Part shown: in pieces, positions 51,786 through 60,474 of the stretch
Layout of the letters: each line of letters begins with the position of its first letter
How positions within the stretch are numbered: position 1 is the stretch's first letter
NCBI GenBank assembly: GCA_017936785.1
Contig: JAGBEV010000030.1
Coordinates: 1-64,000 of the forward strand
Reading direction: 5' to 3'
Origin: Lachnospiraceae bacterium
GTDB lineage: Bacteria; Bacillota; Clostridia; Lachnospirales; Lachnospiraceae
Length of the DNA: 64,000 nucleotides
Program-made: the position numbers and the translations under genes
Notes under the pieces: generated by a model
Seen by the model: the letters and a program-made list of their open reading frames with translations, nothing else
Databases searched by the model: none
What the model was told of the DNA's origin: nothing

Positions 51786-53654
51786 TTGAATAAAAAGCAA
51801 AAGAAAATGTTGATCCGGATTATAGTTTCCGCCTTGCTTATTGTAATATTAAAGCTGCTTCCCATCAGCAATGAGTATCTGGAATTTGCATTGTTTTTCA
51901 TTCCATATCTGGTAATAGGATATGATATTTTAATAAAAGCATTAAAAGGCATTTTAAACAGACAGGTATTTGATGAAAATTTTCTGATGGCTGTGGCTAC
52001 AGTAGGAGCAATTGCTCTGGGAGATTATATGGAAGGCGTTGCCGTAATGCTGTTTTATCAGATCGGTGAGCTGTTCCAGAGTTATGCGGTAGGCAAGAGC
52101 AGAAGAAATATCAGCGAATTAATGGACATTCGACCGGATTATGCCAACATTGAAAAAGATGGTAAGCTGGAAAAGGTAGATCCGGATGAAGTTAAGATTG
52201 GTACGACGATCATTGTACAGCCCGGAGAGAAGATTCCCATTGACGGTATCATCTTAGAAGGAAGCACAACATTGAATACCAGTGCCCTGACAGGTGAAAG
52301 CCTTCCAAGAGAGGCTTTGGCAGGGGATAAAGTGATCAGCGGCTGTATCAATATGACAGGTCTTTTAAAGATAAAGACGACGAAGGTGTTTGAGGAATCA
52401 ACAGTATCCAAGATTCTGGATCTGGTGGAAAACTCCAGTTCCAAAAAGTCACGGTCTGAAAACTTTATCAGTAAATTTGCCCGTTATTATACACCGGCTG
52501 TATGTTACAGCGCTGTTGCATTGGCAGTCATACCGCCTGTGGTCAGGGTTTTGATGGGAATTTCGCCGGAATGGGGAGACTGGATTTACAGGGCATTGAC
52601 CTTTTTGGTAATCAGTTGTCCCTGTGCACTGGTGATCAGTATTCCTTTAAGCTTTTTTGCCGGAATAGGCGGAGCAAGCAATGCGGGTGTTTTGGTAAAA
52701 GGCTCCAACTATCTTGAGACACTTTCTCAGACAAAATATGTGGTCTTTGATAAAACGGGCACAATGACCAGAGGTGTCTTTGAGGTTGCCGGTGTGCATC
52801 ACAGTGCTATGGAAGAGGGAAAATTGTTAGAATATGCCGCATTGGCAGAAAGCTATTCTTCCCATCCCATCAGCAAGAGCCTGCAGAAAGCATACGGGAA
52901 ACCCATAGACCAAAGCAGGGTCAGTGATGTGGAAGAGATCAGCGGCAATGGTGTAATTGCAAAGGTTGATGGTATTACTGTTGCAGCAGGAAACTCCAAA
53001 CTGATGAAAAGAATCGGTGTGGAATATGCGGACTGTCACAGTGTAGGAACCATAGTCCATATGGCAGTTGACGGAGCTTATGCAGGACATATTCTGATCT
53101 CAGATATTTTAAAGCCTCATGCAAAGGAAGCTATTGTAGAATTGAAGAAAGCCGGAGTTACCAAAACAGTCATGCTTACAGGAGACATGAAAAATGTAGC
53201 GGACCAGGTAGCTGATAAATTGGGAATCGGTGAGGTTTATAGTGAACTGCTTCCTGGGGATAAAGTGGCGATCGTAGAAAAACTGCTGGGAGAAAAGGGC
53301 ACAAAAGAAAAACTGGCATTTGTAGGTGATGGTATCAATGATGCTCCGGTTTTATCCAGGGCAGATATTGGCATTGCCATGGGAGCGCTTGGTTCCGATG
53401 CAGCCATTGAGGCAGCGGATGTGGTTCTTATGGATGACGATCCCTTAAAGATTGCAAAGGCGATCAAGATTTCCCGTAAATGTATCAGGATCGTGTATGA
53501 AAATATTGTTTTCGCCATTGGAATAAAAATAATCTGCCTGCTCCTTGGTGCGTTAGGTATTGCTAATATGTGGGTTGCTATTTTTGCAGATGTAGGCGTT
53601 ATGGTCATAGCTGTGCTGAATGCTATCAGGGCATTGTTTGTCAAAAAATTGTAA
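51786..53654 (+). CDS. P1B-type metal-exporting ATPase (Zn/Cd type)
   Basis: Membrane ATPase exporting divalent metals, 622 residues with about eight helices. It has the membrane metal motif SCPCALVISIP, the phosphorylated Asp in FDKTGTMTRG, SSHPISKSLQ (HP motif) and GDGINDAPVLSRADIGIAMG, and in the last helices a Lys (GIKIICLLLG) and Asp (AIFADVGVM), as in zinc/cadmium ATPases. There is no N-terminal HMA domain. The likely start is the TTG at 51786, 5 bases after AGGTGG; the GTG at 51777 lies within the ribosome binding site. The arsR gene has the same arrangement. Confidence 0.9.
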   Translation: MNKKQKKMLIRIIVSALLIVILKLLPISNEYLEFALFFIPYLVIGYDILIKALKGILNRQVFDENFLMAVATVGAIALGDYMEGVAVMLFYQIGELFQSYAVGKSRRNISELMDIRPDYANIEKDGKLEKVDPDEVKIGTTIIVQPGEKIPIDGIILEGSTTLNTSALTGESLPREALAGDKVISGCINMTGLLKIKTTKVFEESTVSKILDLVENSSSKKSRSENFISKFARYYTPAVCYSAVALAVIPPVVRVLMGISPEWGDWIYRALTFLVISCPCALVISIPLSFFAGIGGASNAGVLVKGSNYLETLSQTKYVVFDKTGTMTRGVFEVAGVHHSAMEEGKLLEYAALAESYSSHPISKSLQKAYGKPIDQSRVSDVEEISGNGVIAKVDGITVAAGNSKLMKRIGVEYADCHSVGTIVHMAVDGAYAGHILISDILKPHAKEAIVELKKAGVTKTVMLTGDMKNVADQVADKLGIGEVYSELLPGDKVAIVEKLLGEKGTKEKLAFVGDGINDAPVLSRADIGIAMGALGSDAAIEAADVVLMDDDPLKIAKAIKISRKCIRIVYENIVFAIGIKIICLLLGALGIANMWVAIFADVGVMVIAVLNAIRALFVKKL

Positions 53655-53725
53655 ACGTGTTAATATTTATGGTAGCTGCGTAGATAGTGTTTATGAATTG
53701 CAGTTTATATGAAGAGGTGATTTTC

Positions 53726-54085
53726 TTGATAGATGAAGAATTAGATTGCTGCGATACGGTGGAAGTACATCAGGAATTGTTAAAAATAGTAAATGAAACG
53801 TTACCTGATGAAGTGGAACTGTATAATCTGGCGGAATTGTTTAAGGTGTTTGGTGATTCCACACGTATCAGGATTTTATTTGTTTTGTTTGAAGCCGAAG
53901 TCTGCGTGTGTGATCTTGCCCAGGCATTGAATATGACCCAGTCAGCAATTTCCCATCAATTAAAGATCCTGAAACAAAACAGACTGGTTAAGAGCCGCAG
54001 GGAAGGAAAATCTGTTTTCTATTCTCTGGCAGACGGACATGTGCGCACCATCATCGCCCAGGGCAGGGAACACATTGAAGAGTAA
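53726..54085 (+). CDS. ArsR/SmtB-family metal-sensing repressor
   Basis: Winged-helix repressor of 119 residues that should release DNA on metal binding. It carries both known metal sites: the alpha3N type C60-x-C62 in EVCVCDL with a second Cys pair C8-C9 at the N-terminus, as in CadC, and the alpha5 type D103-x-H105 with H116-x-x-E119, exactly the SmtB spacing. The HTH is MTQSAISHQLKILKQN. The start is a TTG at 53726, 6 bases after GAGGTG. It controls its own operon through 51479-51498. Confidence 0.9.
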   Translation: MIDEELDCCDTVEVHQELLKIVNETLPDEVELYNLAELFKVFGDSTRIRILFVLFEAEVCVCDLAQALNMTQSAISHQLKILKQNRLVKSRREGKSVFYSLADGHVRTIIAQGREHIEE

Positions 54086-54109
54086 ATAAAGCAGATGATA
54101 TGTGATTTA

Positions 54110-54173
54110 GAGCTGTCGTATTTGAAAAAGGTCATTGAAATTCAGGTGATCTTTTCAGATGCGGCAGCTTTTT
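54110..54173 (+). terminator. Terminator of the metal-efflux operon
   Basis: A long imperfect hairpin with AGCTGTCG and CGGCAGCT at its base and AAAGGTCA/TGATCTTT inside, followed by TTTTT. It separates the operon from the nuclease gene. Confidence 0.8.
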
Positions 54174-54216
54174 GTGGTATAGTGGATGCAGGGCAGCTAC
54201 TATTACTTGGGGCATC

Positions 54217-54999
54217 ATGCCAGCGAATGTGAGAGTGAGTTTATTGAGATATAATAAGAAGAACAGATTGAAAAGAAGAAAGGGATTAGCAGCATATGTA
54301 ATTTTTATCGGCATATTGTTTGCCGGAGTCTGGAGCTATGAGGAATTATCACAAGGGCAGATAGATGCTTTGAACTGGTTATCCGCCACCACGGAACAGA
54401 CACCGGTTTCCTTAGAGGAAATCCCACCATTTGATGGAGTGCCTTATGTGGAAATAAACGGAAATATACCCTTTTTTGAAGAGAAGGACTTTACCACGGA
54501 TTCCTTTGAATCCTATAGTGATCTGGATGCTTTGGGAAGATGTGGTGTGGCTTATGCAAATATTGGGATTGATCTGATGCCAACAGAAGAGCGGGGAGCT
54601 ATCGGTTCGGTAAAACCGTCGGGATGGCATACTGTAAAGTATGACTGCGTGGATGGAAATTATCTTTATAACCGCTGTCATTTGATCGGATATCAGCTTA
54701 CAGGAGAAAATGCCAATGAAAAAAATCTGATCACGGGAACCAGATATATGAATGTAGAAGGAATGCTGCCTTTTGAGGATATGGTGGATGATTTTGTGGA
54801 AGCTACCAATTATCATGTGCTGTATCGTGTTACACCCATATATGAGGGAAATGATCTTGTGGCAAAGGGAGTGCTGATGGAGGCGTGGTCCGTAGAGGAT
54901 CAGGGCAGGGGTATCTGTTTTAATGTATATGTGTATAACAACCAGCCGGGAGTGGAAATTGATTATGCTACAGGAGAAAGCCGGCTTGCCGGGGAATGA
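54217..54999 (+). CDS. DNA/RNA non-specific endonuclease, membrane-anchored
   Basis: Predicted secreted or tethered nuclease of 260 residues. It has a basic N-terminus with one hydrophobic helix (about 25-42), then the beta-beta-alpha-metal nuclease domain with NRCHLIGYQLTGENANEKNL, where RCHLIG corresponds to the D-R-G-H site, and TGTRYMNVEGMLPFED. In relatives of this branch the motif is R-x-H-L-I. The open frame begins at 54172, but that lies in the terminator's T-run; the ATG at 54217 is my choice, and a start a few codons later is possible. Nutrient scavenging or competence DNA processing are plausible roles. Confidence 0.8.
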   Translation: MPANVRVSLLRYNKKNRLKRRKGLAAYVIFIGILFAGVWSYEELSQGQIDALNWLSATTEQTPVSLEEIPPFDGVPYVEINGNIPFFEEKDFTTDSFESYSDLDALGRCGVAYANIGIDLMPTEERGAIGSVKPSGWHTVKYDCVDGNYLYNRCHLIGYQLTGENANEKNLITGTRYMNVEGMLPFEDMVDDFVEATNYHVLYRVTPIYEGNDLVAKGVLMEAWSVEDQGRGICFNVYVYNNQPGVEIDYATGESRLAGE

Positions 55000-55033
55000 A
55001 CTAAAAAATAAAAAAATTATTATAAGGTTCTTC

Positions 55034-55063
55034 TTGACATATTACTTTTGCATTGCATATAAT
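55034..55063 (+). promoter_or_regulatory. Strong promoter before the structured RNA
   Basis: TTGACA (55034-55039), an 18-base spacer and TATAAT (55058-55063), both consensus. No open frame follows for 370 bases. Confidence 0.8.
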
Positions 55064-55069
55064 GTGTTT

Positions 55070-55266
55070 AACAAGACAGCCGACAGATAGTGCGCGCTAC
55101 CTGTTCCGGCGAAAATTTAAAATAGTTATTAAGAAATAGCCATCCTAAACTTTGTAGAGAGCAGGACGGCTATTTCTTATTTTTCAGATTCAGAATTGAG
55201 ACGATTACATAAGCATTTCCCCTTTCGCAAGACTCGAAACGGGTAGGACCGCCCTGTCGGCTGCCT
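55070..55266 (+). ncRNA. Highly structured noncoding RNA, 6S-like
   Basis: An RNA of about 195 nt is predicted from the strong promoter. Its ends pair perfectly: CAGCCGACAG (55077-55086) with CTGTCGGCTG (55254-55263). Inside, CTACC pairs with GGTAG and GCGAAA (55110-55115) with TTTCGC (55223-55228), leaving a large internal loop, then a long terminal hairpin AAGAAATAGCC...GGCTATTTCTT (55131-55178). Closed ends, a central bubble and one terminal arm describe 6S RNA, the RNA-polymerase-binding regulator. The name is inference from architecture and length. There is no T-run at the 3' end. The rest of the 443-base gap (55267-55442) holds nothing I can identify. Confidence 0.5.
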
Positions 55267-55442
55267 GATTAAACATATTATAAGTGGGTGTATCAATTTT
55301 GAAATCATGCATTTAGATTATGAATAGAATTGCATATAGAAAAGAAAAATGATACATTGATGATAGATATTTAGCATATTATAAATGATTTTTTACACAA
55401 AGTAAATTGGAAATTTTAGAAGTTCAGTAGGGAGGATAAATC

Positions 55443-56312
55443 ATGTCTATTGAGGTTACTGTTAAACAGACAGGAATTTTTAAGAAGGAATTGCCCTTGG
55501 AAGTAATTTGGGGAAATCAGTTAAAGTACGGAAACTTTGATGGACTGAGGCTGTCCGAAGGAGAACTGGGAGAAGACGAATTTATTGCCTATCATCCGGC
55601 ACATATTGCCAGAGGATTTAGCGTAACATGGAAGCAGGGAGAAAGGGAAGAGGTTGATCTGAGGCTTTTGACACCTACCTGTCAGGAAGAGCTGGATGAT
55701 TTTTACAGTTGTGTCACAAGGATTGCCGGGTATTGGAAGCATTGTGTGATTGAACTGGAGGGAGAACCCAAAAAGCTGCAGGAATTCCAAAGTACCAGAG
55801 ATGACATGCTGAAATTTAATCTGGACGTGCTGCATAACATGGGAAAAGATGAAAGCACGCTCCGGGCTCCTTTGACATTGTTTTGCGCCTTCTGGCCTCT
55901 GGTGCTTGGGAAGGAAGACCTGGAGGAGTTATCTAAGTCTACGGATTTAAGTGCATTCAGAGATTATATGCATGAGAAACAGAAATTGGATGTTTATTAT
56001 GCAAAGCCTTCTTTTTATCAGGATGAAGAGGGGATTTTTGGGGCATATGCCATTACGGAAGAAACAAGGAGTGTTTTTCCTGTAGAGCCTTATGTGCCGA
56101 TGGGAATTACAGATCCCAATACAGGAGAACAACTAAAGGTAGACAGATGGTGCATTTCCCTGTTTTCCATAACAGAGAATCGGATTGTGGGCAGAATTGA
56201 TTATGGGGAGTTTATGAATTCTGTTCCTGAGGAAATGAAAACGCCCTATGATGCGGGAAATGTGATTATTGAACCCATAGAACTAAAGATGATGAAAGAA
56301 ATGTGTGAATAA
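55443..56312 (+). CDS. Protein of unknown function, possibly DUF4299 family
   Basis: The 289-residue protein has no signal peptide or membrane helix. It starts MSIEVTVKQTGIFKKELPLE, and contains IARGFSVTWKQGEREEVDLR and YYAKPSFYQDEEGIFGAYAI. It resembles my memory of the DUF4299 family of Firmicutes, but that is tentative. GGGAGGATAAATC precedes the ATG. It is the first gene of a tight operon with a transporter and a phosphatase, each start overlapping the previous stop by one base. Confidence 0.6.
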   Translation: MSIEVTVKQTGIFKKELPLEVIWGNQLKYGNFDGLRLSEGELGEDEFIAYHPAHIARGFSVTWKQGEREEVDLRLLTPTCQEELDDFYSCVTRIAGYWKHCVIELEGEPKKLQEFQSTRDDMLKFNLDVLHNMGKDESTLRAPLTLFCAFWPLVLGKEDLEELSKSTDLSAFRDYMHEKQKLDVYYAKPSFYQDEEGIFGAYAITEETRSVFPVEPYVPMGITDPNTGEQLKVDRWCISLFSITENRIVGRIDYGEFMNSVPEEMKTPYDAGNVIIEPIELKMMKEMCE

Positions 56313-57265
56313 TGAACAACTTGGATAAGACAGAATTTATGCGCAAAACGCTGGTTGTGTGGCTGGGAGCATTGATCTGCTGTGCGCTTTGGGGAAGTGC
56401 ATTTCCCTGTATCAAAATAGGTTATAAGATGTTTGCTGTTTCGGATGCTGATCCCTTTTCCCAGATATTGTTTGCAGGTATTCGCTTTACCATGGCAGGA
56501 ATCCTTGCAATTATCTTAGGAAGCATTGGAAGCAAAAAAATTTTAAAGCCCCATAAAAAAGCCTGGGGAAAAATATTTATCCTGAGTATGCTGCAGACTG
56601 TGTGGCAGTATATTTTCTTTTATGTGGGACTTGCTCATACCACAGGAGTAAAAGCATCCATTTTGGATGGAACCAATGTATTTATTGCAATTCTGGTGGC
56701 AAGCCTTCTGATGCATCAGGAAAAACTCAATTCCAAAAAGATTTTGGGATGTTTTGTGGGTTTTGCAGGAATGGTTTTGATCAATTTGAACGGAAGCGGG
56801 ATGGATTTTCATTTTACTTTTCCGGGAGAAGGCTTTATTCTCCTTTCTGCGGTAGTCTATTCTTTTTCTTCGGTTATGGTCAAAGAATATTCTAAAACTG
56901 AAAATCCCGTTATGCTCAGCGGTTATCAGTTTGTATTAGGCGGTATCATTTTAATGATTGCAGGTGCCGCCTTTGGAGGAAGGCTGACGGTCATAACTGG
57001 AAAGGGAATATTGCTTTTACTTTATATGGCATTGATCTCCGCAGTGGCATATTCCCTTTGGGGAATGCTTTTGAAATATAATCCGGTTTCCAGAGTAGCG
57101 GTTTTCGGTTTTATGAACCCGGTGTTTGGGGTGGTATTATCAGCTTTGCTCTTGGGAGAAGGGCAGGCAATCAGTCTGTTAAGCATCCTTTCTCTTGTAT
57201 TGGTCTGCGGCGGCATCTATATTGTAAATCATGAAAATACAAATCATAAAAAGGAGACAACATAA
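56312..57265 (+). CDS. DMT-superfamily transporter (EamA domains)
   Basis: Predicted metabolite exporter of 317 residues with ten membrane helices in two EamA halves. The first has LICCALWGSAFPCIKIG (typical W-G-S/x-x-F/P start) and YVGLAHTTGVKASILDGTNV; the second has AVVYSFSSVMVKEYSKTE and MNPVFGVVLSALLLGEGQ. The ATG overlaps the preceding stop (TAATG). The substrate is unknown; relatives move amino acids, purines or sugars. Confidence 0.88.
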   Translation: MNNLDKTEFMRKTLVVWLGALICCALWGSAFPCIKIGYKMFAVSDADPFSQILFAGIRFTMAGILAIILGSIGSKKILKPHKKAWGKIFILSMLQTVWQYIFFYVGLAHTTGVKASILDGTNVFIAILVASLLMHQEKLNSKKILGCFVGFAGMVLINLNGSGMDFHFTFPGEGFILLSAVVYSFSSVMVKEYSKTENPVMLSGYQFVLGGIILMIAGAAFGGRLTVITGKGILLLLYMALISAVAYSLWGMLLKYNPVSRVAVFGFMNPVFGVVLSALLLGEGQAISLLSILSLVLVCGGIYIVNHENTNHKKETT

Positions 57266-57993
57266 TGAAGATTCTCATTGTAAGGCATGGAGATCCGGAT
57301 TATACCATCGATTCCCTGACTGAAAAAGGTTGGAAAGAAGCGGAATATTTATCGGATAGAATATCCGGACTGGATGTAAAGGAATTTTATGTTTCTCCTC
57401 TGGGAAGGGCAAAGGATACAGCTTCCCGTACACTGGAGAAAATGGGACGGAGTGCTGTAGAATGTCAGTGGCTCAGAGAGTTTGCGCCCCGGATCATGCG
57501 TCCGGACAAGGAAGAGGAAACCATAGTATGGGACTGGCTTCCACAGGATTGGACCGCACAGGAAAATTTTTATCAATATGATAAATGGTCTGATTCTGAG
57601 ATCTTAAAGGGTGGAAAAGTCAAGGAAGAGTATGACTGGGTTGTAAACGGGTTTGATGCACTTTTAGCAGAGTATGGCTATGAGCGAAAAGGGCATTATT
57701 ACGAAGTAAAAAGAGCAAATAATGATACCATTGTGTTATTTTGTCATTTTGGAGTGGGATGCGTTCTGATCGGGCATTTATTAGGAATTTCCCCAATGGT
57801 AATGTGGCATGGGTTCTGCGCTGCGCCTACTTCTGTTGCGACTATTGTGACTGAGGAACGCCGGAAAGGCATTGCATATTTCCGCATGAGCGCATATGGG
57901 GATATTTCCCATTTATATGCAAGGGGAGAGGAACCGGCATTTGCGGCAAGGTTCTGTGAATGCTTTGACAATGAGGATGAGAGACGGGATTAA
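57265..57993 (+). CDS. Histidine phosphatase superfamily protein
   Basis: Predicted phosphatase of 242 residues of the phosphoglycerate-mutase-like family. The nucleophile motif is IVRHGDPDYTI (R-H-G), followed by LYVSPLGRAKDTASRTLEK-like segment (seen as VSPLGRAKDTA) and the second catalytic histidine in VLFCHFGVGCVLIGHLLG. It overlaps the transporter stop by one base. Substrate unknown; the family includes phosphoglycerate mutases and small-molecule phosphatases. Confidence 0.9.
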   Translation: MKILIVRHGDPDYTIDSLTEKGWKEAEYLSDRISGLDVKEFYVSPLGRAKDTASRTLEKMGRSAVECQWLREFAPRIMRPDKEEETIVWDWLPQDWTAQENFYQYDKWSDSEILKGGKVKEEYDWVVNGFDALLAEYGYERKGHYYEVKRANNDTIVLFCHFGVGCVLIGHLLGISPMVMWHGFCAAPTSVATIVTEERRKGIAYFRMSAYGDISHLYARGEEPAFAARFCECFDNEDERRD

Positions 57994-57995
57994 AG

Positions 57996-58118
57996 ATGAA
58001 CCGGATTTTTTCTTTTGGGATTGTTTTCATTGTATATTTGACTTATTATATTGTTGGCAAACAGATTTTGAACGGAGATTTGATCGCAGCATTGAAAGAT
58101 GAAAGAATATTTGAATAA
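57996..58118 (+). CDS. Small single-helix membrane protein, 40 residues
   Basis: A 40-codon open frame starts 2 bases after the phosphatase stop and ends 14 bases before the next gene. It begins MNRIFSFGIVFIVYLTYYIV, one membrane helix (about 4-22), and ends with a charged helix (AALKDERIFE). Tight spacing on both sides and a sensible topology favour a real gene in this operon. The only ribosome binding site is GGGATTAAAG. Confidence 0.45.
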   Translation: MNRIFSFGIVFIVYLTYYIVGKQILNGDLIAALKDERIFE

Positions 58119-58132
58119 ATAAGGAGATAGGA

Positions 58133-58654
58133 ATGGAACAGCATAATTATGTGGAAATTATCAAGGACTTAACGGACAGGGCAATTTGGGAAGTGCAAAA
58201 TGTGATTGACTGCGTACCTGAAGAGATGTGGGGAAGGCACTATTGCAATATGCCGTTGTGGAAGCATATTTATCATATGCTGCATTCTCTGGATACATGG
58301 TATATAAATCCTCGTGATAAAGAGTATGAACAGCCATCCATTCATGAGGAGGGGTTGGATAATCTGGACTTCATTTCGGTAAAAACGCTGAATAGAGAAG
58401 ACATTAATGAGTATTTTACTGATATAAAAATAAAGATCAATACTTATTTAAAAGAGTTAAGGGATGAGGAACTTCTGGATTATCCTACAGATTGTCCTTT
58501 TACAAAATTTACATTGATATTAGGACAATTCAGGCATTTACATAGTCATATGGGCATGATCATGGGATTTATTATAGAAGCAACAGGAAACTGGCCGCGG
58601 GTTTTGGGATTGGAGAATCCCATACCGGAAGGTGAGTATGAAAAGTTTTGTTAG
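58133..58654 (+). CDS. DinB-like four-helix protein
   Basis: Predicted cytoplasmic metal-binding four-helix-bundle protein of the DinB/YfiT superfamily, 173 residues. Conserved features are PLWKHIYHMLHSLDTWYINP (first histidine and the HSLDTW pattern) and GQFRHLHSHMGMIMGFI with H-x-x-x-H at the end. Members include bacillithiol and mycothiol-dependent transferases, but many have no known activity. AAGGAGATAGG precedes the ATG. Confidence 0.8.
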   Translation: MEQHNYVEIIKDLTDRAIWEVQNVIDCVPEEMWGRHYCNMPLWKHIYHMLHSLDTWYINPRDKEYEQPSIHEEGLDNLDFISVKTLNREDINEYFTDIKIKINTYLKELRDEELLDYPTDCPFTKFTLILGQFRHLHSHMGMIMGFIIEATGNWPRVLGLENPIPEGEYEKFC

Positions 58655-58707
58655 TATCCATATAAAAAGTTTTTCTAAAAAAGAACTGGGAAAAGGCGGG
58701 GAATAAA

Positions 58708-59382
58708 ATGTATCGAATCATGATCGTCGAGGATGATCCTTCTATGGCAGATGCTGTTAAAAGACAAATAGAAGCGTGGGGAAATCAGGTAAGCCTTGTA
58801 AAAGATTTTCAAAATGTGATGAAAGAATTTACAGAATGTGATCCCCATCTGGTATTAATTGATATTATGCTGCCTTTTTATAATGGTTATTACTGGTGTA
58901 CGGAAATAAGAAAGGTTTCCAGCGTTCCGGTTATTTTCATTTCCTCTGCCTCTGACAATATGAATATCGTTATGGCGATCAATATGGGCGGAGATGATTT
59001 TATTGCAAAACCCTTTGACTTAAATGTGCTCAATGCCAAAGTACAGGCAATTTTGAGAAGGACCTATGATATGGCAGGAAAGGTTCCTGTACTGGAACAC
59101 GCAGGGGCAATTTTAAACCTTAACGATATGACCCTTGTATTCGGTGAAGAAAAAGTGGAATTGACAAAAAATGAATTCCGCATTCTTCAGACCCTGATGG
59201 AAAATAAGGGAAAGGTGGTCAGCAGAAATACCCTGATGACAAGACTTTGGGAAAATGACTGTTATGTGGAGGAGAATACTTTAACGGTAAATATCACAAG
59301 GCTGCGCAAGCGGCTGGAGCAGATCGGTTTGACGGATTTTATTAAAACAAAGACAGGAAAAGGTTATATTGTGGGATCGTAA
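58708..59382 (+). CDS. OmpR-family response regulator, BceR-like
   Basis: Regulator of a Bce-type peptide-sensing module, 224 residues. The receiver has the acidic pair E8-D9, phosphoacceptor D52 (LIDIMLPFYNG) and K101 (IAKPFDLNV), and a winged-helix DNA-binding domain follows (LTKNEFRILQTLMENKGKVV, NITRLRKRLEQIGL). It is followed 18 bases later by its kinase and then by an ABC transporter of the BceAB class, the canonical arrangement. The likely binding site is the direct repeat at 60475-60503. Confidence 0.92.
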   Translation: MYRIMIVEDDPSMADAVKRQIEAWGNQVSLVKDFQNVMKEFTECDPHLVLIDIMLPFYNGYYWCTEIRKVSSVPVIFISSASDNMNIVMAINMGGDDFIAKPFDLNVLNAKVQAILRRTYDMAGKVPVLEHAGAILNLNDMTLVFGEEKVELTKNEFRILQTLMENKGKVVSRNTLMTRLWENDCYVEENTLTVNITRLRKRLEQIGLTDFIKTKTGKGYIVGS

Positions 59383-59400
59383 AGAGGTAAGCAGGAAAGT

Positions 59401-60441
59401 ATGATAAAAGGCAGAGAGATAAGATCTGAAGAGCGTAAAAAAGAAAGTGTTTTATATGTGGGATTTGAATATCTGCATGAGCATTGGCTGACGATAATCG
59501 TTTATCTGATGTTTATTGCAGTCTTTGGGGTAATATTTTTTTTATATAGAGTGGAGATGGAGGCCGTGCTGTATGGAGCAGGGCTTTGTCTGTTGCTGCT
59601 GTTAGTCATCCTGCCGGTTCATTTTGTACACTATTATTTAAAGCATAGGGAACTAAGGGAGTTGTCGGAGAAAAAATATCTTTCATCCAGGCAGATACCG
59701 GAAGGAAGTAATTTAATGGAACAGGACTACCGGGATCTGCTTTTGGAATGGATTGAAAATACTTCAAAAGAGGCAAGCAATCTTCGGATATTTAAGGAAG
59801 AAAGCATGGAGTATTATTCTACCTGGGCGCACCAGATCAAAACCCCCATTGCAGTCATGCGGCTTTTACTTCAGGAAGAGGATACAAAGGAGAATCAAAA
59901 GCTGTTGCTGGAGTTGTCCCGCATTGAACAGTATGTGGATATGGTATTATCCTATTTCCGTCTGGACAGTACGGAAAAAGACCTGGTGGTCAGGGAGTAT
60001 TCTTTAGATGAGATCATACGAAGCTGTATCCGCAAATTTGCCTCCTGGTTTGTTATGAAAGGTCTCAGCGTGCAATATGAAGGAACAGATTTGAAGGTCC
60101 TTACAGATAAGAAATGGCTGACTTTTATGATAGAACAGCTTTTATCCAATGCAATAAAATATACAGATGAGGGAACCATAACCATTACTGTAGAAAAAGG
60201 TCCCATTCTTCACATTGAAGATACCGGTATCGGCATTGCTCCGGAAGACCTGCCCCGTATCTTTGAAAAAGGCTTTACGGGATACAACGGCAGAGCTGAC
60301 AAAAAATCCACCGGTATCGGTTTATATCTGGTAAAACGGACCGTAGACCTTTTGGGCACTCCGGTTAATGTTACTTCTACTCCCGGCGCCGGCAGCCAAT
60401 TTACAATCGATCTTACCAAAAAGTATATGGAACTGGAATAA
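59401..60441 (+). CDS. Intramembrane-sensing histidine kinase, BceS-like
   Basis: Kinase of 346 residues with two membrane helices (about 30-49 and 55-78) joined by a very short loop, and so no outside sensor domain. This intramembrane-sensing type relies on the BceAB transporter to detect the peptide. The H-box is WAHQIKTPIAVM with H144, and the ATPase domain has NAIKYT, IEDTGIGI, FEKGFTG and STGIGLYLV. The start ATG follows GAGGTAAGCAGGAAAGT. Confidence 0.92.
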   Translation: MIKGREIRSEERKKESVLYVGFEYLHEHWLTIIVYLMFIAVFGVIFFLYRVEMEAVLYGAGLCLLLLLVILPVHFVHYYLKHRELRELSEKKYLSSRQIPEGSNLMEQDYRDLLLEWIENTSKEASNLRIFKEESMEYYSTWAHQIKTPIAVMRLLLQEEDTKENQKLLLELSRIEQYVDMVLSYFRLDSTEKDLVVREYSLDEIIRSCIRKFASWFVMKGLSVQYEGTDLKVLTDKKWLTFMIEQLLSNAIKYTDEGTITITVEKGPILHIEDTGIGIAPEDLPRIFEKGFTGYNGRADKKSTGIGLYLVKRTVDLLGTPVNVTSTPGAGSQFTIDLTKKYMELE

Positions 60442-60474
60442 ATTTTTCCTGTTCCATTTTCTCATCTTACAAAA

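Noticed and set aside
54172-54216. Start of the nuclease at the first codon of the open frame (54172)
   Set aside because: It lies in the T-run of the metal operon terminator and has no ribosome binding site.
54217-54999. The nuclease gene as a toxin of a toxin-antitoxin or contact-dependent system
   Set aside because: There is no immunity gene partner, no delivery domain, and the gene has a single membrane anchor like housekeeping nucleases of this class.
55070-55266. SRP RNA, tmRNA or RNase P RNA
   Set aside because: The conserved SRP loop (GGAAGGAAGC-like), the tmRNA tRNA-like end and the RNase P core motifs are absent, and the length is too short for the last two.
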